DNA from: Domibacillus sp.
GTDB lineage: Bacteria; Bacillota; Bacilli; Bacillales; Domibacillaceae
Direction of reading: 5' to 3'
Assembly (NCBI GenBank): GCA_031177795.1
Contig: JAPSKG010000003.1
Coordinates: 1 to 23,825 of the forward strand
DNA length: 23,825 nucleotides
The notes beneath the pieces are model-generated. The model worked only from the letters and a program-made list of their open reading frames with translations. It did not search any database and had not been told where the DNA came from. Both the position numbers and the translations under genes were made by a program. This document shows, one piece after another, positions 14,670 to 21,902 of this stretch; the first letter of the stretch is position 1, and the number at the start of each line of letters is the position of its first letter.

Positions 14670-15091
14670 TATTCGCTCTCTCCAATCGTTTGAATAATGG
14701 TCATGGTTACACCGATGACAACAAAATACACACCTAAGTCAAATAGCATCGCGGTGTGCAGCGATGTTTTGCCGAAAAGCGGCAAATAAAAGTAATTGTA
14801 CGCATGTGTAAAAAAAGGAACGTTAAATAAAAGAGAGCCAGCAGCTGTTCCAAGAGAAAACAAAAGCCCAAGGCCAATCAGCCATTTGAAATCAATGGGA
14901 AACACATGCGTAACTGTTTTTATATCGAACGCTAAAAGAAGCAATACAATCGCACCGGCGGTAAGCAAACCGCCGACAAAGCCACCTCCTGGATAATAGT
15001 GGCCTGCAAAAAACAAATGTACAGCAAAAAAGATAATGATGAAAAAAACGACTTTGGCGACTGTTTGAAAAATAACATCATTTGTTTTCAG
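14669..15091 (-). CDS. mrpB: Mrp Na+/H+ antiporter subunit MrpB, apparent CTG start
   Basis: 140 residues if begun at CTG (15091-15089). The frame then reads (M)KTNDVIFQTVAKVVFF, which matches the conserved KTND N-terminus and first helix of MrpB, followed by the second-helix entry GHYYPGGGFVGG and the end FDLGVYFVVIG with MTIIQTIGE. An in-frame TAG lies eight codons before the CTG, and no ATG, GTG or TTG occurs until 15016, which would delete the first helix (115 residues left). AAAGGCGG (15107-15100) is eight bases before the CTG. The ATGATG at the mrpA stop is in another frame. CTG initiation is inference; a sequencing indel or an even rarer start are the alternatives. The product is one of the four-helix membrane subunits of the antiporter. 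Confidence 0.85.
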   Translation of the reverse strand: MKTNDVIFQTVAKVVFFIIIFFAVHLFFAGHYYPGGGFVGGLLTAGAIVLLLLAFDIKTVTHVFPIDFKWLIGLGLLFSLGTAAGSLLFNVPFFTHAYNYFYLPLFGKTSLHTAMLFDLGVYFVVIGVTMTIIQTIGESE

Positions 15092-17495
15092 AAGATTCGC
15101 CGCCTTTCTCTAAACGCAATTTAATTAATCCATAAATGCCAAGAGCGGCAACCGACAAAACGGCAATTTCAAACAATGTATCAAAACCTCGGAAATCAAC
15201 GAGAATGACGTTTACCATGTTTTCGCCGCCTGCTTTTTTATAGGTGTTTTCAATGTAATATTCATTGATTGACTCAAAAAATTTTGAGCTATGCGCCGAG
15301 ATGCCGATCAATGTTACCATTATGCCGACACCGGCTGCAATAAGCGCATTGCAAGCTTGAAAACGCCTTTTTTCTTCATGGCGTGACAACTTTGGCAAAT
15401 GGTAAAAGCAAAGCAAGAAAAGAGCAGTTGAAACCGTTTCGATCACCAGCTGTGTTAAAGCCAAATCGGGTGCGCGGAAAATAACAAAAAACAGAGAAAT
15501 AGTGTAGCCTACGGCACCAAGGGCAATAATGGAAGTTAAACGGGACTTTGCCAGTAAAATGGTCAAAGTGGCTGCAATTAAACCAACAACTAATACAGCT
15601 TCATAAACACCAATTGAGGAAGTTGTTGAAGCATCAAATCGAAACGCATTTTTTGCCCACATAGTAAACCCAAGCGCTGCAATAAAAAAAGCAAAAATAT
15701 AAACAAGATAGCTTCGGATAAAGCCGGTCATGTAAGAACGAGTTACGGCATTGGATCCGCGCTCTGCTGTATACAGCCCCGCATTGTAGAATTGGTTAAG
15801 TGTGACTTTTCCCGGGAAATAGTTATATAAACCGATCCATTTCGACATGAACTTATATAGAAGAAAGCCGGCAGCTACAACACCAATCGTCATAAGCAGC
15901 TCGGTTGTAATTCCATGCCAAAAGGTAATATGCACATCTAGCTGTTCACCCGCCGGAAGAAGAGCAGGAACAATAGCCGCTGCTGCCGGTTGAATTAAAC
16001 TGTAAGACAGCAAATTCGGAAACAGCCCAAATACAAGAACAAGAACTGCAAGAACAACAGGGGAAATCAACATGCCAACAGGTGCTTCATGCGGTTTTTT
16101 CTCCAGTTTTTCTGCTTGGAACTTTCCGGAAAACACCTTAAAGACAATGATCATGCTGTAAACAAATGTAAAGACGCTGCCGACCCAGGCGAAAACAGGA
16201 AACAAAATACCCCATGTCTGCATGTTAAACAAATTAAGTTCGGTTAGCTGAACCATGGATAAGAAAAACATTTCTTTACTTAAGAAGCCGTTAAACGGAG
16301 GAAGCCCCGCCATTGAAAAAGCTCCAATGACCGACAAAGTAAATGTTACAGGCATTAAACTCATAAGCCCGCCAAGTTTTCGAATATCACGGGTTCCTGT
16401 TTCATGGTCAATAATCCCAACAACCATAAATAAACTGCCTTTAAAAGTAGCATGGTTAATTAAATGAAACACTGCGGCAACCACGGCCGCTGTAAATAAA
16501 TTGTTTTCGAGCGAGTCAAAGTGCAGTGCTGCAGAACCTGCACCAAGCAAAGACATAACCAGACCAAGCTGGCTGACAGTTGAAAAAGCAAGAATTCCTT
16601 TTAAGTCTGTTTGTTTTACGGCGTTAAAGGAAGCCCAGACCATGGTAAACAAACCAACAGCGCTCACAATCCAAAACCAGTAACCTGAAAAAGCAAAAAT
16701 TGGACTAAAACGGGCAACCAAATAAATGCCCGCTTTCACCATTGTCGCGGAGTGCAGATAAGCACTAACAGGAGTAGGCGCTTCCATTGCATCAGGAAGC
16801 CAAATGTAAAATGGAAACTGGGCAGATTTTGTAAAAGCCCCAAGCAAAATAAGAACCATAGCGAGTAAAAAAAGCGGGTGGTTATTTAAGTCAGGTGCTT
16901 TTATAACAAGCTCGCGAATACTGAATGTATCGCCCATGATTGATAAAACCAAAAATCCGCCAAGCATCATTAAACCGCCAAAAACTGTGATGAGCATGGA
17001 TTTTAAAGCGCCATATCGGGAACGATCGCGGTCAAACCAGTAGGCGATCAGCAAAAAAGAAGAAATAGACGTTAATTCCCAAAACATATACAGTGTAATG
17101 ACATTATCTGACAAAACAACGCCGAGCATAGCGCCCATAAACATGAGCAAATACACATAAAAGTGCTGCAAGCTTTCTTTTGTTTTAGAAAGATAATAAA
17201 TTGAATATAAAACAACGAGTGCACCTATTCCGGTAATGAGAAGAACAAACAGCAAACTAAGCCCATCAACATATGCCGTAAAGTCAATACCAAGCGATGG
17301 AATCCAGGCTGCCGTTTTTGTGACAGAGTTGTTATTCATCGTAAAAGGAAGATATTGAAGAAACGAAACAAATAAAACAACTGGTAAAATTAAAACAAAC
17401 CAGCCTGTATGTATAGATGCTGCTTTTTTTCGCAAAAAAGGAACAAATACGGCCATTATAAAAGGAGCGAGAATGGCCCAATGAAGCGATGACAA
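15078..17495 (-). CDS. mrpA: Mrp Na+/H+ antiporter subunit MrpA
   Basis: 805 residues, about twenty-one membrane helices, the largest subunit. Residues 1-500 are a NuoL-like antiporter module: E140 in LYMFWELTS, the lysine-containing FTKSAQFPFYIWLPDAMEAP and YLHSATMVKAGIYLVARF are the ion-path landmarks. Residues about 620-800 are the MrpA-specific C-terminal part, with FRAPDLALTQLVIET (DUF4040-like, NuoJ-like) and VNVILVDFRGFDTLFEI (MrpB-like helix pair). It exchanges external H+ for internal Na+ for Na+ and alkali tolerance. TTG start (17495-17493) behind AAGGGGGGA; the N-terminus SLHWAILAPF aligns with known MrpA, supporting this start. First gene of the operon. Its 3' end overlaps mrpB by 14 bases. 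Confidence 0.97.
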   Translation of the reverse strand: MSSLHWAILAPFIMAVFVPFLRKKAASIHTGWFVLILPVVLFVSFLQYLPFTMNNNSVTKTAAWIPSLGIDFTAYVDGLSLLFVLLITGIGALVVLYSIYYLSKTKESLQHFYVYLLMFMGAMLGVVLSDNVITLYMFWELTSISSFLLIAYWFDRDRSRYGALKSMLITVFGGLMMLGGFLVLSIMGDTFSIRELVIKAPDLNNHPLFLLAMVLILLGAFTKSAQFPFYIWLPDAMEAPTPVSAYLHSATMVKAGIYLVARFSPIFAFSGYWFWIVSAVGLFTMVWASFNAVKQTDLKGILAFSTVSQLGLVMSLLGAGSAALHFDSLENNLFTAAVVAAVFHLINHATFKGSLFMVVGIIDHETGTRDIRKLGGLMSLMPVTFTLSVIGAFSMAGLPPFNGFLSKEMFFLSMVQLTELNLFNMQTWGILFPVFAWVGSVFTFVYSMIIVFKVFSGKFQAEKLEKKPHEAPVGMLISPVVLAVLVLVFGLFPNLLSYSLIQPAAAAIVPALLPAGEQLDVHITFWHGITTELLMTIGVVAAGFLLYKFMSKWIGLYNYFPGKVTLNQFYNAGLYTAERGSNAVTRSYMTGFIRSYLVYIFAFFIAALGFTMWAKNAFRFDASTTSSIGVYEAVLVVGLIAATLTILLAKSRLTSIIALGAVGYTISLFFVIFRAPDLALTQLVIETVSTALFLLCFYHLPKLSRHEEKRRFQACNALIAAGVGIMVTLIGISAHSSKFFESINEYYIENTYKKAGGENMVNVILVDFRGFDTLFEIAVLSVAALGIYGLIKLRLEKGGESSENK

Positions 17496-17531
17496 AAAAA
17501 TCCCCCCTTATTGGTTTTATGCATGGTTCAA

Positions 17532-17559
17532 ATTATAGCGCAAAAAAATTAATTGTGCA
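17532..17559 (-). promoter_or_regulatory. Sigma-A promoter of the mrp operon
   Basis: On the minus strand TGCACA (17559-17554), 16 bases, then a perfect TATAAT (17537-17532), placing the start near 17525 and leaving a leader of about 30 nt before the mrpA TTG. Confidence 0.6.
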
Positions 17560-17715
17560 TTTCTTAAATTTACACGTACTTGGAAACCTAATTGAAGATA
17601 ATAAATATGTAGAAATACAGCATTTAAACTGATAAAAAAATTTTTTTCGACAAGAAAAAATCATGAAAAGATCAAAAGAACTGTATGAATTTTTCCAAAA
17701 AAGATTGAAAATCAC

Positions 17716-17744
17716 TTGTCATAACAATCAACCTCTTGCATAAT
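17716..17744 (+). promoter_or_regulatory. Sigma-A promoter of yufK
   Basis: TTGTCA (17716-17721), 17 bases, CATAAT (17739-17744): five of six matches in each hexamer. The AGGGGAG ribosome binding site (17765-17771) and the ATG at 17782 follow at suitable distance. Confidence 0.65.
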
Positions 17745-17781
17745 GAACAGTGACTGATTGTGACAGGGGAGACTCACTTAG

Positions 17782-18339
17782 ATGAAAAATTCATACTTAA
17801 CCGGCTATATGCCTCTTTTATCCATTTTGCTTTTCAGCTTATCTCTTTCCATGTACGGACAGGCCTTTTTTGTCGATATGCTGAAAAAAGCAAATTTGTA
17901 TAGCACCATGCTTGACATATTTACCAAAACCGAAATTAACCTGGTCGTGATCGGCGGCTTGATGGTTTTATTTACAATGATTTTTGCAACTTTAAAGCTT
18001 TTAGCCAATACAGCAAATGAGATGGCGCTCCTCTTTTTTTCAAAAGACTCGAACGGGGAGCTGCTAAATAAAACTCGTTTTGGAGTAGTGATTTATTTTA
18101 TCGGAGGGCTTATTTCGTTAATCAGCTTTTCATCGGCAATCGGAACAATCCTTATTTTTCTCGCTGCTTCAATTGTTTATGTGTTTTATTTTGTTTACAA
18201 AATTAGTCCGCATATTACCACTGCCCAGATCATTGGCATCATTGTATTTATAGCCTCATTCTGGATTTTCTTTGGTCTTTTGCTTGCTTTGATTTTTATG
18301 AAATTATACAACGGCTTGCTTGCAGCAATTCCATTATAA
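17782..18339 (+). CDS. yufK: YufK-like DUF5366 membrane protein
   Basis: 185 residues with five hydrophobic segments (about residues 8-28, 52-74, 98-118, 121-142, 150-180) and few charges, so an integral membrane protein. It resembles B. subtilis YufK (DUF5366), which also lies next to the mrp locus. No catalytic motif is visible and its function is unknown. Conservation beside mrp could mean a link to ion homeostasis, but it is divergent from mrp with its own promoter, so this is weak inference. ATG start ten bases after AGGGGAG. It ends at a strong terminator shared with mtnA. Confidence 0.85.
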   Translation: MKNSYLTGYMPLLSILLFSLSLSMYGQAFFVDMLKKANLYSTMLDIFTKTEINLVVIGGLMVLFTMIFATLKLLANTANEMALLFFSKDSNGELLNKTRFGVVIYFIGGLISLISFSSAIGTILIFLAASIVYVFYFVYKISPHITTAQIIGIIVFIASFWIFFGLLLALIFMKLYNGLLAAIPL

Positions 18340-18340
18340 A

Positions 18341-18379
18341 AAAACGGCCTTCGAAAATGATTCGAAGGCCGTTTTTTTT
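18341..18379. terminator. Bidirectional terminator between yufK and mtnA
   Basis: A 15-bp stem, AAAACGGCCTTCGAA (18341-18355) with TTCGAAGGCCGTTTT (18361-18375), has a 5-nt loop. A run before, eight T after (18372-18379). The mtnA stop codon (18380-18378) lies in the T run. Confidence 0.95.
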
Positions 18380-19409
18380 ATTGGAACAAAGCAGCAATAG
18401 CCTGTTCATTTGGCTTGATTACACCTTTTTCGGTCACTATGCCGGTAATAAGGTGAGCCGGCGCTACGTCAAAGGCCGGATTAAAAACGCGGATGCCATC
18501 GGGTGCTATGTTTAAGCCGTTAACGTGAGTGATTTCAGAAGGATCACGTTCTTCGATTGGTATCGCTTCTCCGTTTGGCGTTGCAAGATCGAACGTGGAA
18601 AGAGGCGCTGCAATATAAAATGGAATGCCAAATGATTTTGCCAGTACTGCAAGCCCAAATGTTCCAATTTTATTCGCAGAGTCGCCATTTGCTGCAATTC
18701 GGTCTGCTCCTGTAATAACAGCAGAAATCTTTTTTGTTTTCATCGTGTGCGCAGCCATACTGTCTGTGATTAGCGTCACATCAATACCTGCCTGGATCAG
18801 TTCCCAGGTTGTCAGGCGGGCGCCTTGAAAAACTGGGCGCGTTTCACAAGCAAAAACCGATAAATTAATGCCATGCTCTTTTGCCAGGAAAAAAGGGGCA
18901 AGAGCTGTGCCGTATTTAGCAGTTGCAATCGACCCGGCGTTGCAAATCGTCATCACCCGGTCTCCGTCCTGGAAAAGCTGAAGGGCATGCTCGCCAATTA
19001 AACGTCCTACCGCTTCATCTTCTGCTTGAATTTTAAGAGCTTCTGCCACAACATCTTCCCGTAGCGACTCAATAGTTGTTGAGCGGGTAACCACTTCATT
19101 TATGCGGTTTAGTGCCCAAAATAAATTCACTGCCGTAGGACGGGATTGAGATAAGTAGCCACTGTCAATTAAAACTTGTTCTTTAAGATCTTGAACATTT
19201 TCAGCAGGTGTTTTTAACGCAGAAAGGGCAACACCAAACGCTGCGGTAATACCGATAGCTGGAGCACCGCGGACAGCCAGCGATTTGATGGCATCAAAAA
19301 CGGAAGAAACGGTTTCAAGTGTTAAATACTCAGTGACATGCGGCAATTTACGCTGGTCTAGCAGTTGAATAGTGCCGTTTTCCCATTTTACAGATTGTGG
19401 AATGTTCAT
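18378..19409 (-). CDS. mtnA: Methylthioribose-1-phosphate isomerase MtnA
   Basis: 343 residues, full length, homologous to eIF2B-alpha-type isomerases. It converts 5-methylthioribose-1-phosphate to 5-methylthioribulose-1-phosphate in methionine salvage. Seen are VRGAPAIGITAA (phosphate-binding region), the catalytic Cys in TICNAGSIATA (C156), ACETRPVFQGARLTTWEL, TDSMAA and the catalytic Asp in GADRIAANGDSANKIGT (D236). The Cys-Asp spacing of 80 residues matches B. subtilis MtnA (160/240). The ATG overlaps the mtnK stop (ATGA), with AAAGGAGGTT five to six bases upstream, so the two are a translationally coupled pair, as expected because MtnA uses the product of MtnK. Confidence 0.97.
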   Translation of the reverse strand: MNIPQSVKWENGTIQLLDQRKLPHVTEYLTLETVSSVFDAIKSLAVRGAPAIGITAAFGVALSALKTPAENVQDLKEQVLIDSGYLSQSRPTAVNLFWALNRINEVVTRSTTIESLREDVVAEALKIQAEDEAVGRLIGEHALQLFQDGDRVMTICNAGSIATAKYGTALAPFFLAKEHGINLSVFACETRPVFQGARLTTWELIQAGIDVTLITDSMAAHTMKTKKISAVITGADRIAANGDSANKIGTFGLAVLAKSFGIPFYIAAPLSTFDLATPNGEAIPIEERDPSEITHVNGLNIAPDGIRVFNPAFDVAPAHLITGIVTEKGVIKPNEQAIAALFQ

Positions 19410-20575
19410 GCCAGAACCTCCTTTACAGCGGCAACAAGCTGTTCAGCTGTTTTATAAGTGGCACGCTCTTTTACAAGCCGGGCACCGATAAATAAAGAAC
19501 GGCGTTTTGCTGTTAAACGTTTTTCATCATCCATCATTCCATCCAAGTCTTTTACGTGTGCCAGACCAATTGTCCGGCGGATCATTTCAAGTCCCATAAA
19601 ACCGGTAGCTTGTTCGAAAATGTCTGCTAAAAGCCAATCGAGGTAGCCTTCTGTTTCTGCAAATGCTTCTGTATTGTTTTCATTCCAAAGACGCGTGAAT
19701 TCACGGTTGAATACATTCCAAACGGTAACAATATGGTCGAAAAGCGGCTCGCGGCGATTTTCTTCACGTGACAAAGCATTCATCAATAAATTTGCTGTAA
19801 AATGAGCAATATCAAATCCGAATGGGCCATAAAAAGCAAACTCTGGATCAATCACTTTCGTTTCTGTTTCACTTGCAAAGATGCTTCCTGTGTGAAGATC
19901 TCCATGCAAAAGCGCATCGCCCGAAGTTAAAAACAGCCGTTTTAACTGTGCAGCTTGAAGCTTTAGCGCAGAGTCATTCCAAAGCTTTTCTACGTCAGGA
20001 CGCAAGGCTTCTTCAAAATTGTTTGTTTCAGCATCAAAAAATGGGTCTGTAAATACAAGCCCTTCTGTAATATTGCAAAGTTCTGGGTTGCTGAACGTTT
20101 TTTGAAGATTTTTTTTCTCTTGTGGGCCCATTGCAAAATCTGAAGTTCCATATAACGTGCGGGCAATAAATTCACCTGTATGCCGGGCAATTAATGGATA
20201 ATCTTTTCCATTAATTAAACCTGTACGGGCAATTTCTAAATGAGACAAATCCTCCATAATCGTAATAGCTAAATCCCGATCTGAATAGTAGACTTTAGGT
20301 GTATAATCGGGTGCAAACACTCCTTGCAAACGAAGAGCCCGATTTTCAATATCAGCGCGTTCAAGAGTAAGCGGCCAGCTTTCGCCGACAACTTTCGCAT
20401 AAGGGAGCGCTTGCTTTACGATAAGGCTTTTTTCTATTCCTTTTATATGAAAAACATAATTTAAGTTTCCATCGCCAATTTCATTGCATAAAATTGTTTC
20501 AGATTCTTCCACCAAACCAAGGTTTTTCACAAGTGCCACCGCAGATTCGGTTGTTAGCGGTTCATAAGAAGACAT
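19406..20575 (-). CDS. mtnK: Methylthioribose kinase MtnK
   Basis: 389 residues of the aminoglycoside/choline kinase-like fold; phosphorylates 5-methylthioribose with ATP to its 1-phosphate. Seen are the nucleotide loop GDGNLNYVF (about residues 35-43), ESWPLTLERADIE, the catalytic loop LLHGDLHTGSIF with D226, and the metal-binding VIDPEFAFYGPFGFDIAH with D243. I chose the ATG at 20575 since the GGGGGA ribosome binding site sits six to seven bases before it; the ATG two codons upstream (20581) touches that site. First gene of the mtnKA operon, driven by a promoter overlapping the divergent mtnE promoter. The leader is only about 30 nt, so no S-box riboswitch precedes it, unlike in B. subtilis. 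Confidence 0.96.
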   Translation of the reverse strand: MSSYEPLTTESAVALVKNLGLVEESETILCNEIGDGNLNYVFHIKGIEKSLIVKQALPYAKVVGESWPLTLERADIENRALRLQGVFAPDYTPKVYYSDRDLAITIMEDLSHLEIARTGLINGKDYPLIARHTGEFIARTLYGTSDFAMGPQEKKNLQKTFSNPELCNITEGLVFTDPFFDAETNNFEEALRPDVEKLWNDSALKLQAAQLKRLFLTSGDALLHGDLHTGSIFASETETKVIDPEFAFYGPFGFDIAHFTANLLMNALSREENRREPLFDHIVTVWNVFNREFTRLWNENNTEAFAETEGYLDWLLADIFEQATGFMGLEMIRRTIGLAHVKDLDGMMDDEKRLTAKRRSLFIGARLVKERATYKTAEQLVAAVKEVLA

Positions 20576-20594
20576 GTTCATTCCCCCAAATATA

Positions 20595-20623
20595 TTTACA
20601 ATTTGACCAATAATATATATATT
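20595..20623 (+). promoter_or_regulatory. Sigma-A promoter of the mtnEWXB operon
   Basis: TTTACA (20595-20600), 17 bases, TATATT (20618-20623), five of six matches each. It would start transcription near 20630, 34 bases before the mtnE ATG. It physically overlaps the divergent mtnK promoter. Confidence 0.5.
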
Positions 20624-20640
20624 TATGACTGAAATTGCAA
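20612..20640 (-). promoter_or_regulatory. Sigma-A promoter of mtnKA
   Basis: On the minus strand TTGCAA (20640-20635), 17 bases, TATATT (20617-20612). Its -10 abuts the -10 of the divergent mtnE promoter (20618-20623), so polymerase could occupy only one at a time. Confidence 0.45.
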
Positions 20641-20663
20641 GAAAATTTTAAGTAGGTGAATAG

Positions 20664-21857
20664 ATGAAGCAATTTGAGTACTCGACATTATTACATACAC
20701 TGCCCGAGCAATTTTTTGCGTCATTAACGAAAAAAGCGGCAGAATATATGAGCGCAGGGCATGACGTTATTAATCTTGGCCAGGGAAACCCTGACCAGCC
20801 GACGCCGCCTCACATTGTAGAATCTTTGAAGGAAGCAGCAACCCGGCCTGATTTTCATAAATACCCTCCTTTTCAAGGCCAGCTTTTTTTGAAAAAAGCC
20901 GCTGCTGAATTTTACAAGAGGGAATATGATGTTGATTTAAATCCTGAAACAGAAATCGCCATTTTATTTGGCGGAAAAGCAGGGCTTGTTGAGCTGCCTA
21001 TGTGTTTAATGAATCCAGGTGAACACATGCTAGTCCCTGATCCAGGCTATCCAGATTACTGGTCAGGTGCTGCGATGGCAGGAGCAAAAATGGATTACAT
21101 GCCGCTAACAGCAGAAAATGATTTTTTGCCGGATTATGCTTCAATGAATCCGTCACGTTTTAAGCGGGCAAAACTAATGCTGTTGAATTACCCGAATAAT
21201 CCAACGGGTGCCCAGGCAACAAATGCTTTTTTTAACAAAACGGTTTCTCTTGCAAAGCAGCATGATATTTGCGTGGTCCATGATTTTGCTTATGGAGGCA
21301 TTGGCTTTGACCAACAAAAGCCGCCAAGTTTTCTGCAGGCAGAAGGAGCAAAAGACATTGGGGTTGAAGTATACACTTTGTCTAAAACGTATAATATGGC
21401 CGGCTGGCGTGTTGCTTTTGTCGCAGGGAACCAAAGTGTTATTTCCGCTATTAATTTGCTTCAGGACCATATGTATGTAAGTTTATTTAGTGCCATTCAG
21501 CAAGCAGCCGCCACAGCTCTTACAGGCCCGCAGGATAGTGTTCGTGAGTTATCAGCTATGTATGAACGCCGCCGAAATGTGTGGATTGATGCTTGTCAAA
21601 CAATTGGCTGGAATGCAGAAGCGCCAGCAGGATCTTTTTTTGCCTGGCTTCCTGTTCCAAAACCTTTTACATCTGTGGAATTTGCTGATATATTGCTTGA
21701 AAAAGCCCATGTTGTTGTGGCACCTGGAATTGGATTTGGCGAATATGGAGAAGGATATGTCCGCGTCGGCCTTTTAACAGACGAAAAACGTCTGCGAGAA
21801 GCGGCTGAACGAATTGGCAACCTTGGTCTGTTCATTGACAAATCAGGAGAAAAATGA
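20664..21857 (+). CDS. mtnE: Methionine salvage aminotransferase MtnE (2-oxo-4-methylthiobutanoate transaminase)
   Basis: 397 residues, PLP-dependent fold type I class I/II aminotransferase. It catalyses the last step of the salvage pathway, amination of 2-oxo-4-methylthiobutanoate to methionine. Seen are INLGQGNPDQPTPPHIV for substrate carboxylate, LFGGKAGLVELPM for PLP phosphate, NYPNNPTG (the conserved Asn), DFAYGG (Asp-x-Ala-Tyr contacting the cofactor ring), the Schiff-base lysine K241 in LSKTYNMAGWRVAF, and a C-terminal YVRVGLL with the conserved Arg. ATG start behind TAGGTGA. Length and motifs match B. subtilis MtnE (YkrV). The next gene begins 45 bases later with no terminator or S-box between, so mtnE-W-X-B form one operon. 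Confidence 0.93.
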   Translation: MKQFEYSTLLHTLPEQFFASLTKKAAEYMSAGHDVINLGQGNPDQPTPPHIVESLKEAATRPDFHKYPPFQGQLFLKKAAAEFYKREYDVDLNPETEIAILFGGKAGLVELPMCLMNPGEHMLVPDPGYPDYWSGAAMAGAKMDYMPLTAENDFLPDYASMNPSRFKRAKLMLLNYPNNPTGAQATNAFFNKTVSLAKQHDICVVHDFAYGGIGFDQQKPPSFLQAEGAKDIGVEVYTLSKTYNMAGWRVAFVAGNQSVISAINLLQDHMYVSLFSAIQQAAATALTGPQDSVRELSAMYERRRNVWIDACQTIGWNAEAPAGSFFAWLPVPKPFTSVEFADILLEKAHVVVAPGIGFGEYGEGYVRVGLLTDEKRLREAAERIGNLGLFIDKSGEK

Positions 21858-21902
21858 CACAATCCTAGTAAAGTAGTAGGCATTGGGAATGGAGAAAAAC
21901 AG

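Noticed and set aside
15068..15081. ATGATG at the mrpA stop as the start of mrpB
   Set aside because: It reads in a different frame from MrpB and gives no family resemblance. A programmed -1 shift was considered, but no X XXY YYZ heptamer is present.
17533..17715. 60-codon minus-strand ORF in the mrp/yufK spacer
   Set aside because: It overlaps the mrp promoter, has no ribosome binding site, and its Phe/Ser/Cys-rich product looks like translated AT-rich spacer.
20603..20629. TTGACC and TATGAC as the mtnE promoter
   Set aside because: The spacer is only 15 bases; TTTACA-17-TATATT nearby is a better fit.
21858..21902. S-box or other leader RNA before mtnW
   Set aside because: Only 45 bases separate mtnE and mtnW, too short for a SAM riboswitch, and no terminator is present.
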